In this document: in pieces, positions 11,101 to 22,834 of the stretch
Numbering within the stretch: position 1 is the first letter of the stretch
How the letters are laid out: every line of letters begins with the position of its first letter
Origin: Zanthoxylum bungeanum
Lineage: Eukaryota > Streptophyta > Magnoliopsida > Sapindales > Rutaceae
NCBI GenBank assembly: GCA_019454045.1
Contig: SKCR01047761.1
Span: forward strand, 54,055 to 118,054
Direction: 5' to 3'
Length of the DNA: 64,000 nt
The notes under the pieces: generated by a model
Databases searched by the model: none
Told to the model about the DNA's origin: nothing
What the model saw: only the letters and a program-made list of their open reading frames with translations
Program-made: the position numbers and the translations under genes

Positions 11101-11745
11101 ATGATATGTACGCGACCTGATGTCTCCTATGCTTTGAGCATCTGTAGTCGCTATCAGGCCGATCCAGGTGATAGTCACTGGATGGCGGTTAAGAATATCC
11201 TAAAGTATCTTAGACGAACTAAGGATGCTTTCTTAATCTATGGAGATGGAGAACTTGAGGTAACTGGGTATACCGATGCAAGTTTCCAAACCGATAAAGA
11301 CGACTGTAAGTCGCAATCCAGGTACATATTTTGTTTGAATAACGGAGCAATAAGCTGGAAATCTTCCAAGCAATAGACTGTTGCCGATTTAACAACAGAA
11401 GCGGAGTATATTGCTGCAGCTGAAGCAGCAAAAGAGGCAGTTTGGATCCGAAAATTCCTAATTGGATTAGGAGTAGTTCCGTTAGCAGCTGAGCCCATTC
11501 CATTATATTATGACAATAACGGGGCTATAGCGCAGGCTAAGGAACCGCGGTCTCATCAACGATCCAAGCATGTTCTTCGACATTTCCATCTGATTCGTGA
11601 GATCATACATCATGGCGATGTGAAGATCGAGAAGGTCGCATCAGAGGACAACATTACAGATCCGCTGACGAAAGTTATTCCTCAGTAAAAGTTTGAGCGA
11701 CATGTACATAGTTCAGGTATTATATGCTTGAGTGACTGGCTATAG
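11101..11745 (+). pseudogene. RNase H of element A and end of pol
   Basis: RNase H acidic residues are present: Asp at 11275 (GYTDASFQ), Glu at 11404 (TTEAEYIAA) and Asp at 11512 (YYDNNGAIAQAKEPRS). The end reads SKHVLRHFHLIREII and DPLTKVIPQ. Stops are TAG 11374 (after WKSSKQ) and TAA 11686 (where QQKFE is usual). The presumed original stop is TAG 11743-11745, giving a Gag-Pol of about 1309 codons, a normal copia length. The purine tract and 3' LTR follow at once. Confidence 0.93.
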
Positions 11746-11759
11746 GCCTAGTGGGAGAT
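11746..11759 (+). promoter_or_regulatory. Polypurine tract of element A
   Basis: GCCTAGTGGGAGAT directly precedes the LTR start TGTTAGACA. It is the primer site for plus-strand DNA synthesis. The defective copies have AAGTGGGAGAT at the same place (for example 47848-47857 and 59115-59125). Confidence 0.85.
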
Positions 11760-12156
11760 TGTTAGACAATTATGACCCATAGCGTCACTATTTGTAAAAG
11801 ACATTGTGGTTTTTGAACAAATTAATTATGTAGCAATGAAATTGCATTTTATCATTTTGTAATTTGATTACTTAATATATATAAATGATAAAAGTCCATA
11901 TGATTAGTTCCGGATTATAAGATATGAGACAGTATCAATCCATAAAGATTTAATCATTAAATATCCTTAGTCATAGTATTATCTAGACTGGACATCGATA
12001 ATGCGGAATAGACTAGTACTGCACTTGTGCGTGTTATGGAAGCGTAACGACATAGTTCTCATATATTTAAGTATTAGATACTTATTCAAGTGTGATAGGA
12101 GGTTGTGTTTACCGATGGTACGGAAACAGTTTCGCTCTGGATAGACCCCGCGGAAT
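11760..12156 (+). repeat. 3' LTR of element A, first part
   Basis: It starts TGTTAGACAATTATGACCC and is almost identical to 3644-4043. It stops at GGAAT (12152-12156), where element B is inserted. The rest of this LTR resumes at 21304 with a second GGAAT followed by CCCATTGG, exactly as in the 5' LTR near 4045. Confidence 0.94.
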
Positions 12157-12261
12157 TGTTAAGTGTTTTGTGTATTAGATTTCCAAAACCTAATACCAAT
12201 TTTTGCTTTCAAAAAGTCAAGGCATTTAAGCCTACAACCACCTTCATCAACTAGTATCCAA
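12157..12261 (-). repeat. LTR fragment at the left end of B
   Basis: TGTTAAGTG..., with TTTCAAAAAGTCAAGGCA further in, matches the inner part of the minus-strand LTR near 60479-60550. The outer 410 bp or so of the usual LTR end are absent, yet the fragment abuts the target duplication and still begins with TG. Confidence 0.7.
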
Positions 12262-12629
12262 ACTAATTCAATTATATTGATTACTATAATCCAATTATAA
12301 AATCAACTATTAATTGAAATAGTTTGAATACAGTCCAACTGTTCAATTAAATATTAGTCCAACTAATATATTAATTTATATTGACGAAAAATTAAAATGA
12401 GCGCGTATGGCAAGTAACTAAACGAATATTGCAAATTTAATACTTGCCTCCCACTATTTTTCGGCGAGCCTATAACCCTCTATTGAGTACTCGGGAAACC
12501 TTGTTTCCAAGTGGGCTAGGATCCCGTTAAATAACACACAATCTTGACTTTGGCCAACAAATTGTATGATAATTAACTAGGTAGATCTCTAAGATCAATT
12601 GGATACCATCCAATTCCTAGATCCAGTAG

Positions 12630-12944
12630 GTGGACATCCAAGTCCGAAACATATATCTTATATATGCCAATATATCCAATATATTCCCTAACTTTTTTCC
12701 TCTGAATCAACTAAGCCTTGGCTTTGGCACAACAAACTTAGTGATCCCAGTTAAGCGGAACCCAGTGACCTTGGAAAGCTTCGTAATCAATGTCGATGGA
12801 CACGAAGTGATCTTGACTTTGGCCAAAAAATCACAACTTGGACAAGACACCGATATGGAACAAAGCCTTCATGATTCAAACACATCTACGACGGACAAAG
12901 GTCTTGACTTTGGCCAACAAACCAATGACAGTCTTGGATCTTGA
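12630..12944 (+). other. Antisense open frame in B's leader (104 codons)
   Basis: This is the counterpart of the antisense frame at 7115-7465, on the plus strand because B is inverted. The C-terminal 80 residues align without gaps, with differences such as SLMIPVKQDP versus NLVIPVKRNP. The product is not recognised. See the entry in A's leader for the doubts. Confidence 0.35.
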
Positions 12945-14101
12945 GTAAGAATCACTCATTGGATGGAAAAATGCATAATATATTTTGAGGGTTTGTCGCG
13001 TAATTGGCAACCAATTAATTATCTTTGTTAAGGTCTCATCATCATACATCCTTAAACATGCATTCTAAACACATAATAAGGCGCGTAAGTAAATAAAATA
13101 ATAATGATATGCGGATGGATACTTAAACATTGTTCCTAGAACAAATCTCTCTCTTTCCTCTCTCCCGCTAGCACAAGTATTACTTCTACCCGATTACATA
13201 ACACTTCTAAAGAAACCTCATTTACATTGAGGGGAATAGGTGAAAAGAGAAATACACAGAGTCAAGAGGTAATAGGCTGGACACGCAGGTCCAATTAATA
13301 AATTCTAAATTTATTACAACAATTTCCAAAATTGTCCCACCCATCTAATATCCATCTGATATACATTATTCATGCATCGCAACCATGTATTCACACAAGC
13401 ATGTTATCAATCAATCTAATCCAATTAATTAATCTGATAATTAATGACCATCCAATATTCAAACAACGATTTGATTTTGCGCGAGTCAAACTCGTTTTGC
13501 GAATAAGTACTCAAAGTACGAATTCTTGAATTAAATTAAACTACAACATTAAATCCAATTTAACTTGCATTTAATACTAATTCATTTATTTAATTCTAAA
13601 TTAAATATTACACTTTATTAATAAACCTTTGCGACTTAAATTTCAAATCTAATTGTTACGGGTCTCAAAGCCCGATTAACATCCAATGTTAATTTAATTA
13701 AAGTCCAATGGGCTTTTAATTAATTTCTTAAGGCATGGACTTTTGGTCAACTTGGGTCAAACCCAAAGACTAAAGCTCATTTAAAGGAATCACCATTATG
13801 TGCCTAGAAACCAATTTAGGCCCATTAGGCCAAATTAAAATATTAAGGTACATTAGTCATACTTGGACTTTATGGAAATGGTTTTGGGCCCAATTGGATC
13901 CAACCAATTTGCCTAAACCAATCTTGGTACAACCAAGCCCAATTAGCCCAATTACAACTTTACAAGCTCAATTCCAAATTTGGCCCAACATAATTAAATT
14001 CCAATTTCACAATTTAATTACTCAAAGTGTAATGCCATAATTAATCACCCAAATTAACATTTCCAAAACATCAATTAGCCTAATTAATTATGCTCATTAA
14101 C

Positions 14102-14856
14102 TAGGGGTGGGCAAAAAAATCGACCGAACCGAACCAAACCGCAAACCGAACCAAACCGGACTGAATTTACGGTTTTTTTCCTAACGGTTCGGTTTGCGGT
14201 TCGGATTGGCCCACCCCAAACGGTTTACGGTTCAATTCAGGACCTAATCCGAACCGCACCTGTTAAACCAAATCGAACCATTATAATTAAAAAATATATA
14301 AATTTTTATAAAAAATTTTGTATTTTTATTTTAATTTTATTCTATGTTTTCTTTTATTAGTATGTTAATACTTTTATTCTTAAATTTTGTTAATATATTT
14401 ATTTTTTAATACTTTTATTCTTCAATTTATTTTTTTTATGGTAGCATCATTATTCTTGAAAGTAAGATGTTGGATTTGTCTCTTAATTAGAATGATGGTA
14501 GCATCATTATTTGAAGTGATTTTTAAAAAATACAAGAATTAATTGTGCCTCATTTTTCAATCCTTTATGGAGTGCGTATGTTCCCTGGAGTCACAACTTA
14601 CACCATTGCACTTCATACAATTTGTTGGATAGACTAGTTTTTTTTTTCACTTAAGTGGATGAAATTTTATTTTAAATATAGTAATCTGTAAACCGAACCG
14701 AACCAATCCGTAAACCGCTGGTTTAAAAAATTTTCAATCCGAACCAAACTGTTATTTAATGGTTTGGTTTGAGAGGTAAAAAATCTGAACCGTAAAATAT
14801 GGTTTGGTTCGGTTTTTAGCAAAAACCGAACCAAACCGAACCGCGCCCACCCCCTA
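14102..14856. mobile_element. hAT-type MITE with 8-bp target duplication
   Basis: The left end is TAGGGGTGGGCAAAAA and the right end is the complement of TAGGGGGTGGGCGCGG. Both subterminal regions are rich in CCGAACC/GGTTCGG units. A perfect 8-bp duplication TCATTAAC flanks it (14094-14101 and 14857-14864). The length is 755 bp and there is no transposase frame. The 8-bp duplication and the GGGGTGGGC ends fit non-autonomous hAT elements. It lies in B's leader and so is younger than B's ancestor sequence. Confidence 0.92.
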
Positions 14857-15247
14857 TCATTAACATCAAAACATGTCCAACACATTTAATCAAAAATCAA
14901 ACCCATTTCATGCTAGTAAGCTTTCGGCATTTTGGGGATTTTAATGTCCAATTCGGTTTCAATCCAATTGAATCCACAATCAACATTACCCAATGTTTTC
15001 CAACTCATCCATTGATCAAAAACACAAAAAATACCAAGACATTAGGGTATGTTCATATTCGGCCAAGCCTCAAAAATTGGGGGAAAATTGATCCAATTAA
15101 ATTTCATGAAATTGATCATGCACAACTTCAATTAAACATCATTTAAGCATACTCAATCAAACAATTTCATCAAATCATGCTCAAATTGATTTTACCCAAT
15201 TTTAACCCTAATATATTTTCATGCTCAACCTTGCTCATAGATACCAT

Positions 15248-16088
15248 TTTTGGGTTTCTAGTTAGTCCCAGATCGATTTCAAGCAATGAACATGTGCGAA
15301 TACAACAATGAAGAATGGCGAAAATGATGGAGCCCAAAAGATGACCATTGCCGTGAGCTTCTTCTACCTTGGAGGAAAAGATTTTCTTCATCGCATCCAA
15401 TCCGATCAATGTAAGTATGATTCCGTCGTACTTCTTGATGTATTCACATGTATTTTCATTACTTGATATAGATATAGTTATGATACCATTGTTGGAATTT
15501 TCTAAGCATCCCAAGATCATATCAAGCAATGAAAATACTTGTGAATACATCAAGAAGTACGGCGAAATCATACTTACATTGATCTGATTGGATGCGACGA
15601 AGAAAATCTTTTCCTCCAAGGTAGAAGAAGCTCACGGCAATGGTCCTCTTTTGGGCTCCATCATTTTCGGCCATCTTCAAGTTGTCCTCCATGGATGAAT
15701 CTTCAAGCTCCAAGCTTGGTTTGATGATTCCATGCTCATGAAATTAGTTCCCTATCACCTTGGTATATACTCTTTTGAGTGCTAGTTCTTGATGATTTTT
15801 GCCACAAAAATCACCATCTTCATCCTTGTTATTTTCGGCCTTGCCAAACAATGGAGAAGAAGAATTGGTTCAAAACCGAGAGAGAGAGAGAGAAGGGAAA
15901 AAGGGCTCCAAAACCGTGAGCCATTACAAGAGAGAGAGAAAATGTGTTAGGTTAAAATTGATTTAATGTTGTAGTTTAATTTAATTCAAGAAGGGAAAAA
16001 GAGCAATTTCCTTTGTCGCATAGTTAATTTGTACAACAACACCATGATCTGTACAAATAGTGATGCTATGGGTCATAATTGTCCAACA
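15248..16088 (-). repeat. Middle LTR of B, shortened and rearranged
   Basis: The right end at 16088 is the LTR start (complement of TGTTGGACAATTATGAC) next to pol. The left end at 15248 is an LTR end next to a primer-binding site. Only about 840 bp remain of a usual 2 kb: the central part is missing around 15950-16000. Positions 15484-15500 contain a second LTR-end plus primer-binding-site join, and the stretch between is an inverted repeat. Confidence 0.8.
15315..15676. repeat. Inverted repeat (fold-back) within B's middle LTR
   Basis: Arms of about 155 bp (15315-15469 and 15519-15676) are reverse complements with only scattered mismatches, around a 49-bp centre that holds an LTR end and ACCATTGTTGG. 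Both arms are the LTR segment around the donor-like GTAAGT. Related frames starting MEEKIFF appear on both strands for this reason and are not genes. Confidence 0.88.
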
Positions 16089-18970
16089 ATCTCCCACTTG
16101 GCCTATAGCCAATCACTCAAGTGTCCTACACCCGAACTATGTACGGTTCGCTCAAACTTCTACTGAGGAAATACTTTCGTCAGCGGATTTGCATGGTTAT
16201 CATCTAATACGATTTATTCGATCATCACATCACCACGATGTATGATCCGAACGAATCAGATGAATATATGAAGTATATATCTGGATCGTTGATGAGACCA
16301 TTAATTCTTTAGCATGTGTTGTAGGCTAGCTCAGCTGCTAACAGAACTACTCCTAATCTGATTAGGATTATTATCGATCCAAAAGGCTTCTATTACTGCC
16401 TCAGCTGCAGCAATAACCCGCTTGTGTTGTTTATTCGGTAACAGTATCTTGCTTGGAAGATTTCCAACTCATTATTCCGTTATTCATACTTTATAGTACC
16501 GTTCTTATGACTTATAGTCGTTTTTATCGGTTAGGAAACTTGCAACAGTGAACCCAGTCACTTCAAGTTCTCCTTCTCCATAGTATAAGACAACATCCTT
16601 AGTTCATCTAAGATACTTAAGGATGTTCTTAACATCAATCCAATGACTGTCACTTGGATTGGCCCGATTGTGACTCTATATGCTGAAAGCATATGAGACA
16701 CCAGGTCGCGTACAATTATTTCAATGTACGAGTTCTCGGAGAGTATCAACAACTTTAAATTTATCCCAGTAGATCTTTATTCCTAGAATAAAGGTTGTTT
16801 CTCCCAAGAATTCTACGGAGAATTTTTATGAAAGCCAAGCTTTCACCGATAGTTTTATGGGAATATCATTTCCAAGAAATGATATGTCATCATTACTTAG
16901 GACATTCATTGTCAGTGCGCTCCCATTAACCTTCTTATATACACAAGAATCATTTTCGTTTTGAATTAAATCATATACCATTATGATTATATCAAAACGA
17001 TAATTCCAAGAATGCAATGCTTGCTACAATCCATCTATGGATTGAGTTAACTTGCAAACCTTGTTTGCTTATTTTGGTACGACAAAACCGTCAGGATGTA
17101 GTAAACATCCTCCAAAAGGTTTCCGTTAAGGAAAGCGGTTTTGGCGTTCAGCTGCCATATTTCATGAATGAAACATGCAGCATCAGCAAGCATTATCCAA
17201 ATGGATTTAACCATGGCAACGAGTAAAAAGTTTCTTCATAATCGACACAATGTTGATAACGATACATTTTCGCTACAAGCCTAGCTTAGTACGTTGGTAT
17301 GTTGCCTTCCATGTATGTCTTCCTTGAAGACTTGTATAGAACCAATAGGCACAATGCCTTCCGGTACAACAACTAGTGTCTAAACATAGTTGGTATACAT
17401 GGGATCCATTTCGGACATCATGGCACTTTTCCATAATATGGAGTCGATATCTTGTATCACTTCCTCATACGTAGTCATTTCGTGTTCCTCAATAAGATTG
17501 ACATCTTTATGAGGTGAGATCAGAAACCCATACCCTAGGTTGTTTTCTGACTCTCTCCGAATTACGCGGTTCTTGTGTATTCGAAGATTATTGGTATAGT
17601 TTCATCCTTGATGAACTATTTGTGTTCCATTAAGGAATCGGTGCCTGGAATAGTATTACTCTAATTTTCATCGAGTTTTACTTTCCTCCCACTTACCACT
17701 GCATATCGGTATTCCTCTTAGGAAAACCGCATGGCGAGCAACAATTACATTGTTCTCTTGTGAGTTGTATAAGTACTATACTTTGGTTTCCTTAGGATAA
17801 CCCACAACTTAGGCACTTATCCGATTTGGTTTTTAGTTTGGTATCATCCAAACATATGCCCAGCATTCCCAAATCTTCAGGAATGAGAGAACCCAATTTC
17901 TTTCATGTTCATATCTAATATGAAGTCTGTCTAACAGATTTTTGTGGAACCTTATTCAAAATAAGTTTTGCACTGATTAATGCGTATCCTTTGAAGGAAA
18001 TGGTAGCTCAGAGCGACTCATGATTAACCTTATCATGTCCAACAAAATTTGGTTTCTCTGTTCGGACACACCGTCAAATTGACGTGTTCCGGGAGGAGTC
18101 CTCATTGAAAGAATACTATACTCTTTCAAGTATTTGAAAAACTTATTGCTTAAGTATTTTCATCATGGTCCAATCATGGTGTTCAATACTTTAGCCGATA
18201 TGTTTATCTACTTCGTGTCGAAACTCTTTGAATTAATCAAAAGTTTCTGATCCGTGTTTCACAAGAAACACATAACCATAACGCGATGCCACATCCGTAA
18301 AGGTTACGAAATATTCATATCCACCTCTAGCCTAGCTAGATATGGGCCCACTTACGTCACTATGAACGAGGGCTAACAGATCGGTGGCACTTACACTTTT
18401 ACCAAGTAAAAGGTGTTTTAGGCACTTTGCCTAATAAACTAGATTCGTAGACATCATTTGAATAGAATCAAATTCGTCCTAGTATCCACTCTTCGAAAGT
18501 GTGGATATACGAGTCTTGTTTAATTGTGTCCCAGACAACAATGCCATAAATAAGTCTCAACTGATTAAATCAGTTTGAGCTATTTGTTTGTCATGTTATA
18601 CTTTTGAGATTTATTTATATTCAAAATATAAATACTGTTATTCACATTTAATGTGTTTATCTCAATATCATCTTTATAAAATAAAAAACTTTAGTGTTCT
18701 AGAATATAAAGGTATACCCGCAACGGGTTAAACCTTGATATAGAGATAATATTTCTAGTCAAACTAGTTACATTGTAACAGTCTCCTAATTTAAGTACAT
18801 ACCCGAAGGGTAGTTCCTAAACTTAGGTTTCTACGGTTAAAACAGCAACTTTCGTCCCGTTTCCAATTCGCAGGTTAATCTCAACTGAAGTCAGTATCCT
18901 GCTTATCAGCAGATTCTGCACACCAGAACATATTTATGTACCACATTTAGTATCTAAAATCCAATTTTAA
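16089..18970 (-). pseudogene. pol remnant of B
   Basis: Reading the minus strand: protease (about 18960-18800), integrase (18560-17740), linker (17740-17400), RT (17400-16760) and RNase H (16560-16089). All domains are aligned to A at the DNA level but have many stops. The RT Asp is Asn (complement of GTT at 17146-17148) in the context QLNAKTAFLN. The catalytic box reads SNDD (16886-16897). The 165-bp deletion shared with C, E, F, G and H lies near 16710. It cannot make protein. It abuts the middle LTR through a purine tract. Confidence 0.87.
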
Positions 18971-19640
18971 TATTAATAGTGAACATATTTATAACAAACA
19001 TATTTGAAGTCGGAGCCTTGCTCGTCTTCAATTCTTCATGTTTGCCTTGTCCATACTGCAGTCACGCTTCCAGTGACCCCGTTTGCCACAGTTTAGGCAG
19101 ACATTTTGGGATATGTCATTTGTCTTCCCAGAAGATTATAATGATTTTTCCTCTGCCCCTTTTTCACACCCCAGAAGCCTTCGGCCAAGCCTTGGCCTTC
19201 CGGAATGTCGAAGTAAGATACGTCTTGCGCTTCTTGCCCTATTGCAAACTCTGGCTTTATCTCCTTGAGTATATCCATTAACTCTCCAAGAGTTTTCTAT
19301 TGCAATTTGTATTTCTAAGATCTAAGGATAAATCTATGAAGATCCTTCAATTTCATTATCATACTATAAGGATCTAATCCTTAGGTCTGACTAAGAAATT
19401 AAGGAGTCTTTTTTGAAAGTATAATGGATTAAGCACTAAAGTTATCATCACATGAATATTCCAAATATCATGTTCTATTATTTGCTCAACTCCAGGCTTA
19501 GGCTCGAGACGTCACTATATCAAATAAAGTAACTTCTCGGTTTCCAGGACTATCTTGAGATTTTATTCCCAATTTGAAAATTAAAGTCGTTCAATGACAT
19601 TTTCACCCAGGATTATGTTTTAAACAGTAAACTATAATCT
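18971..19640 (-). pseudogene. gag remnant of B
   Basis: The zinc knuckle is still intact at 19050-19108 on the minus strand (CLNCGKRGHWKRDC). The start codon region has CTG (complement at 19608-19610) where A has ATG. About 185 bp of the capsid region present in A (about 8130-8325) is deleted near 19300, the same deletion as in F, G and H. Many stops follow. The leader that should precede gag is mostly missing, so the LTR lies only about 30 bp away. Confidence 0.85.
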
Positions 19641-21303
19641 AATTGATTTCCAAAATAAATAAAATGTGTTAGGTTAAAATTGATTTCCAAAATCAATAAA
19701 TAACATATACCAAAAATTTGTAAAATGGCTTTCAAAAAGTCAACAATTTTTTGTGGCAAAAAATGCATTAAATGCATTCAACAACCCACATCAACTATTC
19801 AAATCACAAGTGACTTCACATCACATCACTCAAAGTGACAAGTGATATGACGCTTGATGTGACTAGAGATTTGACGTTTGATGTGACTTGTGGGCCGCAC
19901 TTAAGTTCGCAATGCGAGTGCGCCCGCAAACACTCCCGGGCTCAGGTTCGCCAATTCCGAATTAACGAATTTTCCGTTGTGACGAAATTAAATCTAATTT
20001 AATTAATAACTTTGCCTAGCAAAATCACTATTCATGTCGCTAACGAATTAATTCTAAATTAACTCGTTTGCCCGAATTAAAATCATATTTTAATTCCGCG
20101 TCGAAATCCAATTTCGTATAATATATCGAATATATTATTTTATCGATTAATTCCAAATTAATCGCTCTTTCCCTTTAATTATATTTTATCCCAGATAAAA
20201 TATCTTGTAATTAATCCCAGATTAATTTTCTCTCTCATCTAATTAATCCCAGATTAATAAAGTGCGAGTCATACGACATCGGTGAATCTTCGGGAAGCGA
20301 CCCATGAGATCCCCAGATATGTTGGCAGTAAATCTGGTCGTCGGACTATCCGAACATGTACGTACCTAGTACTACGTTTGTACTGATTTACAAGACAATG
20401 TTGGCTTCTAGCAAAGCGACATGCCTACCCAATTCTCCAGAAATATCCTTACAGGAATATGTGATCTATATCAGGCGTAGTATACGTAGTATTGCGTATT
20501 TCGATCCAGTATCGGATGTCACGTGCAAGGCCTGGGGCTGGAATTGTGTCTGCCCCTTACGAAGCACATATAGGATCTCTGGTAACTAGTCTCTATAATC
20601 GGATAATCATGACCTAGTCATATTATCCTGATGACTGCAGTACATGAGAGAACTAGTTTCGTATCCTACGTGATCATCATCTCCACTATGACTTGAGTGA
20701 TACTTCCATCTCAACATCACACCCAATACACTACGATTCTCAATATACCCAGAAGAGGCGTACACAGAACCTGTTAAAGCCCTGGACGACCAAAGCCAGA
20801 GTATATTGATTGTCGCAAGTATTAGCGGTGCAATTCTCAGGTTAAGACCAAATACACCTACCCTGATTCGGACTTCCATAGACACATAGTCATACTACCA
20901 ATGGAATTCTGAGGGGTCTATCCAGAGTGAAGCTGTTTCCGTACCATCGGTAAACACAACCTCCTATTACACTTGCATGAGTATCCTATACCCAAATATA
21001 TGAGAACTATGACGTTATGCTCCCATAACGCGCACAAGTGTAATACTAGTCTTTTACGCATTATCGATGTCCAATCTCGATAATACTCTGACTAGGGATA
21101 TTTAATGATTAAACCTTTATGGATTGATACTGTCTCATATCATCTCAATCTGGAACTAATCATATGGACCTTTTATCATTTATACATCTGGGTAATCTAA
21201 TTACAAATGATAAAAGAGCAATTTCCTTTGTCACATAGTTAATTTGTACAACAATACCATGATCTGTACAAATAGTGATGCTATTGGTCATAATTGTTCA
21301 ACA
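19641..21303 (-). repeat. 5' LTR of B (right side), 3' part missing
   Basis: The LTR start is at 21303 (complement of TGTTGAACAATTATGAC). The LTR runs leftwards to about 19667, where AAAATG/TGTTAGG marks the join to a short leader scrap (19641-19666) and gag. The last 400 bp or so with the donor-like site and primer-binding site are gone. About 1.64 kb remains. Confidence 0.83.
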
Positions 21304-22834
21304 GGAATCCCATTGGTAGTATGACTATGTGTCTATGGGAGTCTGTATTATGGTAGGTGTATTTGGTCTTAACCTGAGACTTACATCGCTAGTACTTGCG
21401 ATAATGAATACGCTTTGCTTTTGGTCGTCCAGGACTTTAACAGGTTTTGTGTACGCCTCTTCTGGGTTTATTGAGAATCGTAGTGTATTGGGTGTGATGT
21501 CAAGATGGAAGTATCTCTTCAGTCATATGGAGATGATGATCACGCTGGGATACAGAACCGGTACTCTAAACGGTTGCAACCATCGGGATAATATGACTTG
21601 GTCATGATTATTCGATTAAAGAGACTAGTTTCTTGTAATCCGATATATGCTTCGTACGGGGCAGACACTATTCCAGCCCCAGGCCTTGCATGTGACATCC
21701 GATACTGGATCGCTATACAAAATACTATGTATACTACGCCTGATATAGATTATATATACCATTAAGAGTATTTCTGGAGAATTGGGTAGGCACGGTGCTT
21801 TGCTAGAAGCCAACCATGTCTCGTAAATCGGTAAAAACGTAGTACGAGATACGTACGTGTTCGGATAGTCCGACGACCGGATTTACTGCCAACATATCCA
21901 GGGATCTCTTGGGTCACTTCCCGAAGATTCATCGATGACGTATGATTCGAACATAATTAATCTTGGATTAATTACGGAGATATTTTATCTGGGATAAAAT
22001 ACTAATTGAAGAGAGAGAAACGATTAATTTGGAATTAATCGATAAAATAATATATTCGATATATTAAACGAAATTAGATTTCGACGCGGAATTAAAATTA
22101 GATTTTAATTCGGGCTAACGAATTAATTTAGAGTTAATTCGTTAGCGACGTGAATAGTAATTTTGTTTGGCATAATTATTTAATTAAATTTGATTTAATT
22201 ACGTCGCAATGGAAAATTTGTTAATTCGGAATTAACGAACCCGAGCCCGAGATGTGTTTGCGAGGCCACTTTGATTTCGAATCAAGTGCGGCCACAAGTC
22301 ACACCGCTCGTCACATCGCACGTCATTCAAGTGATAGATGTCAACTCACTTTTTGGTGATTGACATGCAGTCAATATTCATGAAAGAAGTGGTTGTGAGG
22401 CTTTAATGAAAATTTTGGCTCCAAATTTTTGGTTTGACTTTTTGAAAGATATACCAAAATTTGGTAAAGGATTTTCATTATTGTTTTTAGAAAACAAATA
22501 CACAAAAATTGAAATCTCTCTCTCTCCCCATTTTGCTCAAGCCGTGAGCTTCTCCAACAAGAAAGAAAAATTGTTTTTTCTTTCAATCTTGCTAGCACAT
22601 TCAAGAATCAATACAAGGTGATAGGGAATCCAACCTTGGAGCTTGGAATCAAAAGACAAAGCTTGGAGCTTGGATTTTCACCTTGGTCGAATTCCACAAA
22701 GAGATCTTGGAGTTCATTTTCTTCTCAACACATCTCAAATCCGTTCAATGTAAGTGTGTTTCCGCCTCACTTCTTTGAGTATTCATTCTTTTCATTGCTT
22801 AAATAAGATCTTGGGACTATAGTAGAAACCAATA
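21304..22834 (+). repeat. 3' LTR of element A, second part
   Basis: It begins with the second GGAAT and continues CCCATTGGTAG as in the 5' LTR at about 4045. It ends GTAGAAACCAATA, a mutated CCAACA. The frame at 22618-22806 and others repeat those of the 5' LTR because the sequences are the same, not because they code. Confidence 0.94.

Larger units (their letters stand above)
12262..15247 (-). other. Leader of B with primer-binding site
   Basis: This is the reverse complement of the family leader. The primer-binding site is at 15233-15246 (complement of ATGGTATCTATGAGC). The three 18-bp repeats are near 12541, 12808 and 12900, and the acceptor-like AG with its CTAAT motif is near 12339-12370. 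A MITE at 14102-14856 interrupts it. It has no sense coding frame. Confidence 0.85.
12157..21303 (-). mobile_element. Element B: rearranged copia element inserted in A's 3' LTR
   Basis: Perfect target duplication GGAAT (12152-12156 and 21304-21308). Read on the minus strand from the right: LTR (21303 to about 19667), gag (19640-18971), pol (18970-16089), a second LTR shortened and rearranged (16088-15248), a primer-binding site and leader (15247-12262), then a piece of a third LTR (12261-12157). An LTR with pol on one side and a leader on the other is what a tandem of two copies sharing an LTR would give. The right end is a normal LTR start; the left end falls inside the usual LTR. Confidence 0.85.
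3644..22834 (+). mobile_element. Element A: nearly complete Ty1/copia retrotransposon, interrupted by B
   Basis: This is a full element with 5' LTR 3644-5562, primer-binding site 5564, leader, gag-pol 7817-11745, purine tract, and a 3' LTR split into 11760-12156 and 21304-22834 by element B. The two LTRs are 1919 and about 1923 bp and very similar. The target duplication is CCTCT (3639-3643) on the left and ACTCT (22835-22839) on the right, one mismatch. Flanking C pol sequence joins across it as the uninterrupted relative does near 17700. The order gag-protease-integrase-RT-RNase H places it in Ty1/copia. It is the only copy here with intact RT and integrase catalytic residues. Confidence 0.93.
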
